Below are positions 26,501 through 36,320 of a stretch of DNA of 64,000 bases, in pieces. The translations under genes and the position numbers were made by a program. Below the pieces are notes generated by a model. The model ran no database searches. It was not told the DNA's origin and saw only the letters and a list, made by a program, of their open reading frames with translations. Source of the DNA: CANHEE01 sp049316985 (GTDB lineage Bacteria; Bacteroidota; Bacteroidia; Chitinophagales; Saprospiraceae); assembly GCA_049316985.1 (NCBI GenBank), contig JBMOJB010000002.1, positions 15,553-79,552 of the forward strand, in the 5' to 3' direction. The stretch's first letter is position 1; every line of letters begins with the position of its first letter.

Positions 26501-29500
26501 ACAATCTTACACTTGCTCAGGTTCAATTTCTAGCACCACAGGCGATCGATCATTGTTTGCCTTTGACTTCGGTTGAATCACCGTTGCAAAGAAGCAATTC
26601 AATCGCGCCAGGTATTGGATTTATGATTGAGAATACTACATCTGCGCCGATAATTGTCGAAAGCCTTAACTTCCCTGTTTTGGCTCCAAGAGATATGTTT
26701 ATCAGGGCTTATATAGTTCCTCAGAATCTAACTGTTGCCCCTGCTCAGATAGATCAGCTGACCTTTCCGTCTTCTATGGCATATCCAATTTTAAGTAGTG
26801 CAGTTTTGAATAACCCGGCAAACTGGATTTTCTGGGGTCAGAACATTGTACCTGCTCAAACACCGGGTACAATTAGTGAAATTGAATTTAGACCTAAAAA
26901 CTACAGCAACCTTACCTTAAATTTAGGTACAGCGACAGGTCCTCCATATACTTCACCGGGTAGTTTTCCTGATATTGGAGCTTCTCTAGTCATTCCGGCA
27001 GGAGCACGTTATGGTGTTTATTTAGCTATTTTTGGTGTGGATGCCAATGGTTATCCGTTTCCAGCTGCTAACAACACGACCTTTGGTATCGTTCATAGTA
27101 ACGTCACTAACGGAGGTATCGTTGTAAGTGCACCATATCCTTTGCCATCCGTTGCTGCTCAGTTGCCTCCGGTAATTATCAGAGGTGGTTGGAATACCAA
27201 TACGGCAAATATTGGACCTAATGAATTTGAGTCGCCTGGATACCCACAAGTTGCTAATCCTACAGTTCCGCCGTCTACTCCGGCGATATTTGAAGGGGTA
27301 GTTAACTTCCCATTAGCGCATCAATTGTTAGGAGCACCTGTTCCGATTGCAAGTGCGGGAGGTTCTGTGCGGATGTTTGCAGGAAAAGTTAACTATATAC
27401 CGGCAATGGTACCGGCACCTACAGCGCCTACTGGCAACAATATTTTTGTTTTGCCTAGTCAAAAGGCTTCCGGTACGATAGGGTATTTTCAGAAAACGCC
27501 GGTATTTACTCCTGGTGTATTTTCTCCTAACACTCCTAGAGCAATTTACATATATGATGGAATCAAGCAAATTTCAGGTATTGATTTCCAAAAACCATAT
27601 CCAATTGGAAAGACTGTAAACGTATTCCAAGTTACGGATAGGGCTGGTAACACAGCAACTTGTTCACAAACGGTTGAAGTGAAACCTGCACCGGGTGCTG
27701 TACCACCAGTTTTGGTTTGTCAGGATTTGGTTAATCTATCTTTAGATGCTTTTTGTTCGGATACATTAAAAGCCAGTGAATTTTTAGCTAATGCTACCAA
27801 TGCGAAATGTTTGGGAGCATATAGAATAGAAATTCTAAGCGGTACGAATGTGGTCGGTGTACAAACCGGTTCATACGTAGGAACACCATTCAGAGATTTA
27901 ATTGGAAAGACATATGCTTATAAAGTGATTGACGCTGCCAATTCAAATAACTTCTGTTGGGGTAATGTCAAATTTGAGGATAAGTTTCCACCTAAAGTGG
28001 TGTGTCCAGAAAATATCACAGTGGATGATTGTTCAGCTGACTTGGTAACATCACCGACTTTGGTTTACACGCAGACTTATACAAATCCATCTAACTTCAC
28101 ATCAAATTTTGCTGCGGTTGGAGCAAATGGTATTTCTTCTTCAGCAATTCCGGTAAATGCTCCTAAAGGTGCAAAAGTGATATCTGTTAAGGTAGAGACA
28201 ACTGTAACGTTAACCAATGCTGTTACGTTGAGCAGGTTGTTTTACAATCTTGTAACTCCTTCCGGAGGTTTGATTCAGTTGGGTAGCCAACCTGGATTAA
28301 TTGACAATGGTTTTGCGGGTATACCTTGTGGTCCTTTTGCAAACAACACGATAGTAAGATACAATTTCAATGATAATGGTCCTTTAGCACCGTTGGTAGT
28401 CGCAAGTGGTTATCCTTGTCCACCGCCAAATGGAACTTATTTCCCGTTAGATGCAATTAATGATAATCTTGCAGGTATCGATGCTGAAGGTGATTGGTTT
28501 ATTCAGTTCCAGGAGGCCGCTACACCGACCAATACTGGTCAAGGAGCACTTTTGGCAGGAGCAAATGATCTTAAATTGATCATTACGATGTCCGTTCCTA
28601 TCGAGTCAGCATCAGTTCAGGAATTCTGTACTTTAAATCTGGTGCCGCAATTGGCTGAATCGATCAAGACTAATACTTGTACGCAAGACACATCAATTGT
28701 AAAAGTTATCAAGAGAACCTATAGCGCAAAAGATGCTGCCGGAAATCTTGGTTCTTGTTCACATACTGTGTCTTTCAAACGTGCGAAATTTAGAGATCAA
28801 GTATATCCTTCCGATATCGTATTGGACTGTACTTACAATAACTTGAAATCTAATCCATCTGATCAAGATGCGATTAATAAAGCAATTGATGCAGGAGCTC
28901 AAATCGCTTCTACATACAGAGGTCCTTGGTTTGATGCAGCTGGTAATCCGCATCCTAACGTTGTAGGAAGACCAAGACCATTTACTTGTACAAGTTATTC
29001 AGTTGGTTATACTGATATGAGAATTGATAATATTTGTGGTACCGGCAATGGTTCTTTTGCTGTGCGTCGTACTTGGAAAGTTTATGATGCATGTACAAAC
29101 AAAGCGGTTGAATACCAGCAATATATTTCTGTTCAAGATATCGTTTCGCCGTCAATTACGCCTACTCAGGATCAGACTATTTCTCCTCCGGTCGGTCAGT
29201 GTATTGCTACGTTAACGATTCCTGCACCGGAAGTAACTGATAACTGTAATGACGCTTCGGAATTGAATATTGTTTACGAATTGTATTCTAATTCTAATCT
29301 TACAATACCTGCAGGTTCACAATCACCTGTAGCTGCTAATAAATTTGACAACATAGCACCTTCTCCGGTGAATAGTATAAATGGTACTATTACAGAAGAT
29401 TGGTATTACGTTAAATACACGGTAACAGATAAATGTGGAAACACGGCAACTGCTACCTCCAGAATAAAGGTAACTGACCGTATTGCACCGATCGCGGTTT

Positions 29501-32500
29501 GTGCACCATTGGTTAAAGTATCTTTAACACATGATGGTACGGCATACATGACGGCACAAGAATTTGATCGTGGAAGCTATGACAATTGCGGTAATATTTC
29601 TAAATACCAGGTATGGCGTTTAGATGACGGTGACTGTGTAGCTGAAGATTTGAATAAAAATGGTTTCTTGAACGATGAAATCGATCTTGATAATGATGGT
29701 TTTGGAGACTATCCTGAATTCGATTATTACAAGCATCCACAAGATAAAGTGAAGTTCTGTTGTTCAGATATAGGAGATACAGTGATGGTGATCTACCGTG
29801 TTTGGGATAATAGCCCGATACTGGGTAGAAATCAGTTCCGTCCTACTGACCCTAATTACGATTACGGTGTTGGAAACAGAGGTAATGTTAATATCTGTAT
29901 GGCTTCAGTAATTGTTGAGGACAAACTTCCTCCTGTTGTTGTTACACAAGATACTACTGTTATTTGTGGAAACGTTGTTTTAGGAAAGGCTTGGTTGGAT
30001 GCACATACACCTCAACCACAAATACCTACGACAGGCTTTGGTGAATACAACAAGTTTACTTATTTCTCTGAGAATCAGCAATATGATATCAAAGATGGCG
30101 TAACTTCTATCAAGTTTCCTGTTACAGGTTTGAATAGCATCAGAAATCTTGATTTGAATGTGAAGTTGAACTTCTTCCACAACAATATCGGTAACTTGTT
30201 TGCTGAGTTAGTATCTCCTGCTGGAACAAAGGTTTCTTTATTCAGACAACCTAAAACCAGAATTGGAAAAGTTCCTTATCTTTCTACAGGTGCTGATGTT
30301 AACAATCCGTTTAACCTTACATTTGATGATGAGCCTTCACTAACACCTGCTGATTATGTTCAGTTTACCGGATTTGATGATTTGGGTGTAAGTGGAACAG
30401 ACGTTAAAGCAAATGATGTATCTACTTTAAACAGAAAGTTCAATACAATTGATCAATTGGCTAAAATTGAGAAAGAGAAATTGGATGGTATATGGACATT
30501 AAATATTGGCAAGATCTCTCCTTATTTGGGAGGTGAAGGTGCAGTACTTGAAAGAGGTGTTTCATTAGAATTACAGGGTTATCCACAAACTGGAAATGTA
30601 TTCTCTTCAAAAGAAGAGGGTAGAATCTACAGTAGCCCGGATTCTTTGACGACTTTCGTTGTAATTCCGGTTACAGGTATTGATACAATTCAAGACTTAA
30701 ATGTTGCGGTTAAATTACACCACACCAATATTGGAAATTTATCAGCTACATTGACATCACCTGAAGGAACTACTGTTGAATTATTTGTTCAACCTACCAG
30801 TCAAAATGGTCCGCCTTATTCGTCACCGTTGATTAATGGAGTGCCAAGTACAAATATTTTCAGATTGTCATTCAATGATGAGCCTTCTGTAAATCCGAAC
30901 TTCTTGCCTCAGTTCTCATCTATCCCAGGTGTTGGTGATACAATTACACCGGCAACTTTAGGAACCGTAAATGGTACCTACCTTGGTTTAGGTCAGTTCA
31001 GCGCATTTGATGGTCAAAGTGCCAGCGGTAATTGGTTATTGACAATTACAAGACTTGACCCAACATTGCCTGATAGTGGAGCAGTGATTGCAGGTGGAGC
31101 TCAATTGCAAATTGCCAGCAACCGTACAGGTTACAATACAAGCTACTTGTTTGATAATTGCAGTGACTATACACTTAGCTGCAAAGACTCTATTGGAATA
31201 AACAACTGTGGAGTAGGATATATCAAGCGCGCATGGACTTTGTCTGATGCAGGTGGACGAACAGCTACTGATAATCAATACTATAACTCAACAGGAAGAT
31301 CACATTACACTGTAGTATTCCCAAGAGATACAGTTCTGACATGTCTTACAGGTAGTACAGATACTGCTTATACAGGAAGACCGAGGGTAACTTATGTTGC
31401 GGGATGCCCGGTTGTAGCAGTAGGTCATACTGATGACATTATAAATGCAGTAACTAATGCATGTTATAGAATTAAGCGTACTTGGAAAATAGCTAACTTA
31501 TGTCAAAGTGGCATGATGAAGGGAATTCAAAATTCAGCAACACCTGACAATGCCCTGATGGCTTCTACTACACCTAATGGTATTTATGTAAATAATACTG
31601 ATGGAGGAACAATTGCCGGTGTTGATACTGATGGTTATGTTGAATATGTTCAATTCATTAGCGTAAACGACAAGGTACCACCAGTGATCACTAATGCGCC
31701 GACATCTATTAGACTTGACGCTGCAGCGAAAGAATGTAAGGTTAGCATAACATTACCTAGATTAACTGTAACTGATGTTTGTTCTGATAAGATTGACACA
31801 AGTTGGACAATCTCTAATAAGACAACATTAGCAATTGTAAAATCAGGAAACAGTTTGCCCTATACACATACTTTCTTGTCTTCTGACTTTGGTACTACTT
31901 TCACAGTTACTTACAAGATGACTGATCGTTGTGGAAACTATTCATATCATTATATCGATGTAACTCCTAGGGATATTATCAAGCCTACACCGGTTTGTTA
32001 CCAAGGATTATCAGCTGATTTGTTGCCAACTACTGGAAATGTTATGTTAATGGCTCCACAATTTGATGCGGGTTCTTATGATGGCAATAATTGTACAGCT
32101 ACAGCAAATCTGAAGGTACGTATTGAAAGAGGTACTCCTGGATTCTCTACATTCTCGTTGAATGCTGATAATCAGGTGATCTTACCTACTGCTGCTGCTG
32201 ATATGGTAATAATTGATTGTAAGGGAATCGTTCCAATCAGACTTTGGGTAACTGACGCTGCCGGTAATTCTGATTACTGTGATACTTATGTTCAGGTTCA
32301 GAACAATATGGGTGCTACCGCTGCTGATTGCCCTGCTGTAAATGCTAATGGCAACAGAGTATTGGTTACTTTGACAACTTTGAAGAGCCAATTGGTTAAA
32401 AACGCTGATGTTAGTATTGAATTAGGTTCAGGCATCGTAGCTGCTAAGCCATTTGGTAACGATTATGCTGCAGATATTCCTGCAGGACAAGGTTCTCTTA

Positions 32501-33483
32501 AGGTAAGTGCTGAGAAGAATGACAATCCATTGAATGGAGTTTCTACTTTTGACTTGGTAATGATGACAAAGCACATTTTGTCTCTTCAACCCATTACAAG
32601 TCCTTACTTGAAAATTGCTGCAGATATCAATAACAATGGAACAGTTAGTACTTCTGACGTTGTAGAATTGCGCAAAATGATTCTTGCTATCCAAACAGGA
32701 TTCAAGAACAACAAGTCTTGGAGATTCTTTACGAGTGACATGAAGGAAAAGCCTGAATTTGACAATCCTTTGAAAGCACAGGTTGTTAATTTCACAGGTA
32801 TCAAGATTGGTGATATCAACTTAAGCGCTAATTCTGCATCGCCAAAAACTACAGGTACTTTACAGTTTGATGTAAATGAGAAAGTGTTTGTGGCTGGAGA
32901 AGAAGTCAAAGCTACTTTCAACGCAGCGGATATAGCTAATATGGAAGGTTATCAATTCACTTTGGGTTATGACAAAGATGTTTTAGAATTGTCTAATATT
33001 GAAGGCAATCCTGAAAACTTTGGAATGGTTGAAAATGGATCATTAACTACAAGCTGGAACGGAAACGCACAGAATACTGACAACCTATTTACTTTGGTAT
33101 TTAAAGCTAAGAAAGCAGGTAATTTGAGTGAAATGTTGAACATCAACTCTAAATTTACCAATGCAGAAGCTTACAGTAAATCAGGTGACTACAACAATGT
33201 TACATTGAAATTCAATGGCGCACGTGATAGATTTGCATTGTATCAGAATCAACCGAATCCTTTCATGGGTCGCACGATTGTAGGATTTAATCTTCCTAAA
33301 GCTGAACATGCAAAAATGACAATATTTGATATTGCAGGTCGCGTGATCAAGACTGTAGAAGGTGATTTCAGCAAAGGTTACAACGAAGTAGCTATAGATG
33401 AAATCCTTGGTTCAGGTGTACTGAACTACAAGCTTGAAACTGCTACTGAAACCGCTACCAAGAGTATGATCATCCTGGAGTAA
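23506..33483 (+). CDS. Giant T9SS-secreted multidomain adhesin-like protein
   Basis: A 3,325-residue protein, intact over 10 kb. It has a signal peptide (about 1-33, ending in LQAQ). Five proprotein-convertase P-domain-like modules can be seen: about 50-255, 265-525, 1530-1695, 2180-2360 and 2365-2540, each with a core such as LRHTFLGDLAMSLTSPSGT or LHHTNIGNLSATLTSPEGT. Between them lie Cys-rich, HYR-like Ig-type repeats (e.g. APTITCGTDQSV, PPKVVCPENITVDDC, APIAVCAPLVKVSL) and an Asp/Asn-rich Ca-binding-like segment (near 2075). The C-terminal part holds a dockerin-like pair (about 3000-3060, with DINNNGTVSTSDVVELRKM), a cohesin-like beta-sandwich (about 3115-3235), and a T9SS type A sorting domain (about 3241-3325, with YQNQPNPF and FDIAGRVI). 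It should be exported by the type IX system and anchored or released at the surface; ligands are unknown. Confidence 0.88.
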   Translation: MKKTNFTHFLFKINKTFLFLGLILSSLTALQAQTPVPGVCRVFRQNYQGPGNRILNNGTALISGTAPLPAGSNGVVEISAGLNTDQPAGPGGAIPPNHTIYKVSVAVSLNHPRMGEVDIMLGYNAPVFTGPNTWAAGAQTTGPQTRWVTLSTDNGGDLSWSLPTFDDDADGGVGTPIDFPTPAVNNNFTVSRDYANATGIQTRIIPEEPLSQLAGMPATGAGGQGGVFFIAVRDDTPAPPGSINATFDGSLGGFTVTLITIPTIEYGGTYPVGQKYTNLTTQSGMTLATTNPNSGIRTSEVFTSGPNPDSIRNNTTLSKGLIATGLTGRTIMDLDVRVALRHTFLGDLAMSLTSPSGTTVTLMNRRGGNIDWGPSLTYLNQPAPAQPATFPVPADQRSPSGHVIFPSIIFSDESDSITVSATSMFGNTIASQAALTNFGLLVNGSAGLEANDNTITDQDYQYSPNYPYATASGTNQRGFFQFTPEEGLGAFRGEDVRGVWTLKITDNNGRDAGVLDRFEIRVGTIPKPCILDVGASGTAGCSPADSVGNVSINVCSNHYPLDGEFIKVDTVFGHNTPPGIGAFLVGTNIQVPLGTTVFTAGSRNTALANNPRVIYNKESFVIDAVGTPLPDPAVVAQQLTIQNVKKLIPFFSPPPIVYPNTLPRHGFRMIPRIPAQQSYCRWPARTPVTAGAPADLDQNPTDSVGLSTGNRPPDAVCKDKITITLDTAANAGIAIVKPFDLEVTGASSDDCTMRGGLQFLTLGSRIGANLATNTTCGTGVYLINFDNANTNPAYTGANTCPVVSPATNDVKIAESLAAISGKTPDNAFLVRITRAVTAPTTGISAIGINDIKATLKWRLPNGTIITRTYANTAAVAAPPTGSVTVPLALSPGNQIISPLATVLDARVETKVTVTTGFVSALGFELGTLVRDSLRFTTMPRTVTCADIGKPTKVMLVVKDRSNNVDSCYVNVMVMDGIAPTITCGTDQSVTLPTVTDCSHNLTLAQVQFLAPQAIDHCLPLTSVESPLQRSNSIAPGIGFMIENTTSAPIIVESLNFPVLAPRDMFIRAYIVPQNLTVAPAQIDQLTFPSSMAYPILSSAVLNNPANWIFWGQNIVPAQTPGTISEIEFRPKNYSNLTLNLGTATGPPYTSPGSFPDIGASLVIPAGARYGVYLAIFGVDANGYPFPAANNTTFGIVHSNVTNGGIVVSAPYPLPSVAAQLPPVIIRGGWNTNTANIGPNEFESPGYPQVANPTVPPSTPAIFEGVVNFPLAHQLLGAPVPIASAGGSVRMFAGKVNYIPAMVPAPTAPTGNNIFVLPSQKASGTIGYFQKTPVFTPGVFSPNTPRAIYIYDGIKQISGIDFQKPYPIGKTVNVFQVTDRAGNTATCSQTVEVKPAPGAVPPVLVCQDLVNLSLDAFCSDTLKASEFLANATNAKCLGAYRIEILSGTNVVGVQTGSYVGTPFRDLIGKTYAYKVIDAANSNNFCWGNVKFEDKFPPKVVCPENITVDDCSADLVTSPTLVYTQTYTNPSNFTSNFAAVGANGISSSAIPVNAPKGAKVISVKVETTVTLTNAVTLSRLFYNLVTPSGGLIQLGSQPGLIDNGFAGIPCGPFANNTIVRYNFNDNGPLAPLVVASGYPCPPPNGTYFPLDAINDNLAGIDAEGDWFIQFQEAATPTNTGQGALLAGANDLKLIITMSVPIESASVQEFCTLNLVPQLAESIKTNTCTQDTSIVKVIKRTYSAKDAAGNLGSCSHTVSFKRAKFRDQVYPSDIVLDCTYNNLKSNPSDQDAINKAIDAGAQIASTYRGPWFDAAGNPHPNVVGRPRPFTCTSYSVGYTDMRIDNICGTGNGSFAVRRTWKVYDACTNKAVEYQQYISVQDIVSPSITPTQDQTISPPVGQCIATLTIPAPEVTDNCNDASELNIVYELYSNSNLTIPAGSQSPVAANKFDNIAPSPVNSINGTITEDWYYVKYTVTDKCGNTATATSRIKVTDRIAPIAVCAPLVKVSLTHDGTAYMTAQEFDRGSYDNCGNISKYQVWRLDDGDCVAEDLNKNGFLNDEIDLDNDGFGDYPEFDYYKHPQDKVKFCCSDIGDTVMVIYRVWDNSPILGRNQFRPTDPNYDYGVGNRGNVNICMASVIVEDKLPPVVVTQDTTVICGNVVLGKAWLDAHTPQPQIPTTGFGEYNKFTYFSENQQYDIKDGVTSIKFPVTGLNSIRNLDLNVKLNFFHNNIGNLFAELVSPAGTKVSLFRQPKTRIGKVPYLSTGADVNNPFNLTFDDEPSLTPADYVQFTGFDDLGVSGTDVKANDVSTLNRKFNTIDQLAKIEKEKLDGIWTLNIGKISPYLGGEGAVLERGVSLELQGYPQTGNVFSSKEEGRIYSSPDSLTTFVVIPVTGIDTIQDLNVAVKLHHTNIGNLSATLTSPEGTTVELFVQPTSQNGPPYSSPLINGVPSTNIFRLSFNDEPSVNPNFLPQFSSIPGVGDTITPATLGTVNGTYLGLGQFSAFDGQSASGNWLLTITRLDPTLPDSGAVIAGGAQLQIASNRTGYNTSYLFDNCSDYTLSCKDSIGINNCGVGYIKRAWTLSDAGGRTATDNQYYNSTGRSHYTVVFPRDTVLTCLTGSTDTAYTGRPRVTYVAGCPVVAVGHTDDIINAVTNACYRIKRTWKIANLCQSGMMKGIQNSATPDNALMASTTPNGIYVNNTDGGTIAGVDTDGYVEYVQFISVNDKVPPVITNAPTSIRLDAAAKECKVSITLPRLTVTDVCSDKIDTSWTISNKTTLAIVKSGNSLPYTHTFLSSDFGTTFTVTYKMTDRCGNYSYHYIDVTPRDIIKPTPVCYQGLSADLLPTTGNVMLMAPQFDAGSYDGNNCTATANLKVRIERGTPGFSTFSLNADNQVILPTAAADMVIIDCKGIVPIRLWVTDAAGNSDYCDTYVQVQNNMGATAADCPAVNANGNRVLVTLTTLKSQLVKNADVSIELGSGIVAAKPFGNDYAADIPAGQGSLKVSAEKNDNPLNGVSTFDLVMMTKHILSLQPITSPYLKIAADINNNGTVSTSDVVELRKMILAIQTGFKNNKSWRFFTSDMKEKPEFDNPLKAQVVNFTGIKIGDINLSANSASPKTTGTLQFDVNEKVFVAGEEVKATFNAADIANMEGYQFTLGYDKDVLELSNIEGNPENFGMVENGSLTTSWNGNAQNTDNLFTLVFKAKKAGNLSEMLNINSKFTNAEAYSKSGDYNNVTLKFNGARDRFALYQNQPNPFMGRTIVGFNLPKAEHAKMTIFDIAGRVIKTVEGDFSKGYNEVAIDEILGSGVLNYKLETATETATKSMIILE

Positions 33484-33539
33484 TTTAGGATAGATATAAA
33501 GAGCAACAACTCGTAAACTAGAACAATTTAAAACCGCCC

Positions 33540-33574
33540 AAACCGCTTAAGTCTCATAGATGAAAGCGGTTTTT
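33540..33574 (+). terminator. First terminator after the giant gene
   Basis: AAACCGCTT (33540-33548) pairs perfectly with AAGCGGTTT (33564-33572) and is followed by more T. Confidence 0.75.
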
Positions 33575-33580
33575 GGGATG

Positions 33581-33615
33581 GCCTCTCACTGCGACGGTAG
33601 TGGGGGCTTTTTTTT
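33581..33615 (+). terminator. Second terminator after the giant gene
   Basis: A GC-rich imperfect stem built around CACT/AGTG with GCC/GGC ends, followed by eight T (33608-33615). In tandem with the hairpin at 33540 it makes a double terminator ahead of the convergent Smr gene. Confidence 0.7.
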
Positions 33616-33617
33616 AT

Positions 33618-34667
33618 TTAGAAAATTACCTCAGTTGCACCAAATCCGTACTTGGGGTGGTATTCATTAATGAATCGTTCAATTCTTTGATCCTGGAATA
33701 GTCTGGTCGCAATAGCATCTCTTAATGTGCCTTTACCAAGACCATGAATCACAAATACTCTGGGCACTCCCAGGCGATACGCCTGGTCCATAAATTTTTC
33801 ATAATGCTTTAGCTGCAAATTTAGGATTTCAGTATTTGTCATTTTGCTGTGCTTGTCGGTGAGGTTTTCAATATGCAAATCAATTTCCGGGTTAAAATGG
33901 GCATATTCACTAATTTCATTTTTTGTTAAATTCTTGTGGTGGCTGTTTACTTTAGAACTAAAGTATGTTTTCTTTGGAGTCAAAACACGATTGGTATAGG
34001 ATTTTAAATCTTCTTTATTTTCTTTTGGAGCCGTTGTTTGCGTATTAAATTGATCAAAAAGTATAAAATGATGAACCTGCTTATTCAGCAGAGGAGCCAT
34101 TATTACACTTTTAAAGAAATTTTTGGGTTTTAGTTTTAAGGACCGACTCAGCGGGATGCCAATCCCTTCAGTAGAAACTTCTCTGATTTCAATCGTAATC
34201 TCCGGCATAGCGGTAACCATATCATAGGTCATATCCCCGAGATGGAAAACAGCTAGAGGTAGAATTACATTGTCGATTTCCAATAGTAAAGTTTGGTTCT
34301 GCACAATCTTAATAATAAATAGAAGCTTTGATTTTGTGTCATTGATGAGATACATTTGGTACTTTTCAATTGTATCATTTTTAAGTACGGCTTCGAAAGC
34401 AATTTGCAGGCCAAGGCTATTTATGATGTCATATTGTGTTTTTATTTCAACATTATAATGCTCTTTGGTGCCGACTTTAGGTAATTCATTTGATTTTGTA
34501 AACGGCAGTACAGTAGCTGCTGAGATATCATCCTCAAATACGGGAATCACCATATCATCGTATTCTAAGCGCACAGCAATCATCCCATCTCCCAGTATTT
34601 TTTGAATTATTGCCGCATAACCGGTATGCTTTAGAATTACTTTTTGTCCAATAGAATATAACATCAT
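33618..34667 (-). CDS. DUF2027/Smr-domain protein
   Basis: A 349-residue protein of the Bacteroidota DUF2027 type. The N-terminal segment (about 1-60) is a small beta-barrel-like region (IGQKVILKHTGYAAIIQ); the middle (about 75-215) is beta-rich; the C-terminal 90 residues are an Smr domain (INLHIENLTDKHS-like start ... VFVIHGLGKGTLRDAIATRL), with the H-G-x-G-x-G loop typical of MutS2-type Smr nucleases. Smr domains bind or cut nucleic acids, and recent families act in ribosome rescue, but no specific role can be given here. It is convergent with the giant gene and divergent from the lipoprotein gene. Confidence 0.8.
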   Translation of the reverse strand: MMLYSIGQKVILKHTGYAAIIQKILGDGMIAVRLEYDDMVIPVFEDDISAATVLPFTKSNELPKVGTKEHYNVEIKTQYDIINSLGLQIAFEAVLKNDTIEKYQMYLINDTKSKLLFIIKIVQNQTLLLEIDNVILPLAVFHLGDMTYDMVTAMPEITIEIREVSTEGIGIPLSRSLKLKPKNFFKSVIMAPLLNKQVHHFILFDQFNTQTTAPKENKEDLKSYTNRVLTPKKTYFSSKVNSHHKNLTKNEISEYAHFNPEIDLHIENLTDKHSKMTNTEILNLQLKHYEKFMDQAYRLGVPRVFVIHGLGKGTLRDAIATRLFQDQRIERFINEYHPKYGFGATEVIF

Positions 34668-34737
34668 TATTTATTTTTGAGTCGCAATCAAGAATATAAT
34701 CTGAGCGACCTAGAAGAAAAAATTTGTGGATTAATAT

Positions 34738-34745
34738 TACCTTTG
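34738..34745 (+). promoter_or_regulatory. Candidate -7 box for the lipoprotein gene
   Basis: TACCTTTG, an exact consensus match, 99 bp before the ATG at 34845. No TTG is at a suitable -33 distance. Confidence 0.5.
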
Positions 34746-34844
34746 TTGTTAAGCAAAGTTAAAAGTAGATGTATTGTCTTAGTAATAACTGCTTTTATTA
34801 ATATTCATTGTAAAAATGAATGATTTCTGTTTAAAAATAGCTCG

Positions 34845-36317
34845 ATGAGGACATTAAGATATATAGTTTTTGCATTACTGGGATTATCTTTATTTCTTGG
34901 TTCTTGTAAAAAAGAAGGTTTAATTACGGATGCGGGAGCTAAAATTGTATTTTCAAACGATACTTTGCGATTCGATACCGTTTTTACTAAAGTGGGTTCA
35001 GCTACCCGATTTATAAAAATATTAAATCCGCACAACCAATCCATACAATTATCTAAAGTTTATCTGGAGAAAGGTTCATCATCCTTATTTAACCTCAATA
35101 TTGATGGCGTATCCGGAGATTTGCAGGAAAATATTGTTATTCCTGCAAAAGACAGTATTTATGTTTTTGCTGAAGTTACCATTGATCCGAACAGGACAGA
35201 GAATCCTTTTGTAATTGACGAAAAATTGATTGTTGAAGTAAACGGTAATCAGCAAAGTATGGTTTTGGAAGCCTGGGGTCAAAATGCAAATTATATACCC
35301 AATAATTTGGTAAAAGGAAAAATTGCTACAATGACTCAAGATCAATTCTGGAACGATCCAAAACCATATGTAATTTATGGAATACTTGTAGTCGACGGCT
35401 GCAAGTTAACTATAGCTGCCGGTACTCGCATTCATGTACACGGAGGTTTGGTAAAGACCAATCAGCGTGATGTATATAGTGATGGAATGATCTATGTCCA
35501 AAATGGAGGAGAGATTGAGATTAATGGAACTAAAGACAAGATTGTGTTAATCGAGGGAGATAGACTCGAAAAAGAGTTTGAACAAATTCCTTCTCAGTGG
35601 AACCTTATCTACTTTGGTCCGGAGTCCAAAGCTAGTTTTTCATATGCGACGATTAAGAATTCAAGGATAGGACTTTTTGCTGATTCTTTGAGTACAGTGC
35701 GCATGAAATATTGTCAGATATTTAATACCGGTGGGCCGGGTATTTTTGCCAGGCAGGCAGATGTTCAATTGGATAATTGTCTGATTCATTCTAATGGTGA
35801 TCGTTCAGTTGTAATTGCTCAGGGAGGTGAATTTAGGTCAACTTATTCAACCATAGCAAACTTTGGTGCTAATTCACCTGCAATTGAACTTTCTAATGCT
35901 TATTGTAAAACTTATGATTCACAAGGTAATTGTATTCAATTATTGACATCACCCCTTCGCTCCATTATGCGAAATTCAATAATCAATAGTTCACAGCGAG
36001 ATGCACTTAGTTTTTTTGAAGTGCAAAACGCTGGATTTAATTACAGTTTTGAAAATTGTATTTATAGGGTGGAGGATTTGGTTAAAGCGGAAAGAGGTGG
36101 TTATGTTGATTTTTTCACACATTCATCAAATTGTATAAACCTAAAAAGTACAGATAAGTTGTTTAAAAAAATAGACGCTGACAATTATCGTTTGGATACG
36201 CTTTCTATTGCTGAAAATAAAGCTTTGCCGGTTATTGGGTTTGAGATTGACTTAGATGGCGTAAACAGAGATGTTTCAAAACCAGATATTGGTGCTTATG
36301 AGTTCAAACCCAGGTAA
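34845..36317 (+). CDS. Lipoprotein with right-handed beta-helix
   Basis: A 490-residue lipoprotein. The lipobox is LFLGSC with Cys21 as the lipidated residue, followed by KKEG. Residues about 30-150 form an Ig-like N-terminal domain (FDTVFTKVGSATRFIKILNP). From about 170 to 460 it looks like a right-handed parallel beta-helix with repeated short strands (e.g. NSRIGLFADSLSTVRMKYCQ, then TYSTIANFGANSPAIELSN), ending with DVSKPDIGAYEFKPR, the C-terminal signature of choice-of-anchor Q-type beta-helix proteins. The family is widespread in Bacteroidota with no known function. No SusD- or TonB-linked genes are nearby. Confidence 0.8.
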   Translation: MRTLRYIVFALLGLSLFLGSCKKEGLITDAGAKIVFSNDTLRFDTVFTKVGSATRFIKILNPHNQSIQLSKVYLEKGSSSLFNLNIDGVSGDLQENIVIPAKDSIYVFAEVTIDPNRTENPFVIDEKLIVEVNGNQQSMVLEAWGQNANYIPNNLVKGKIATMTQDQFWNDPKPYVIYGILVVDGCKLTIAAGTRIHVHGGLVKTNQRDVYSDGMIYVQNGGEIEINGTKDKIVLIEGDRLEKEFEQIPSQWNLIYFGPESKASFSYATIKNSRIGLFADSLSTVRMKYCQIFNTGGPGIFARQADVQLDNCLIHSNGDRSVVIAQGGEFRSTYSTIANFGANSPAIELSNAYCKTYDSQGNCIQLLTSPLRSIMRNSIINSSQRDALSFFEVQNAGFNYSFENCIYRVEDLVKAERGGYVDFFTHSSNCINLKSTDKLFKKIDADNYRLDTLSIAENKALPVIGFEIDLDGVNRDVSKPDIGAYEFKPR

Positions 36318-36320
36318 GTT

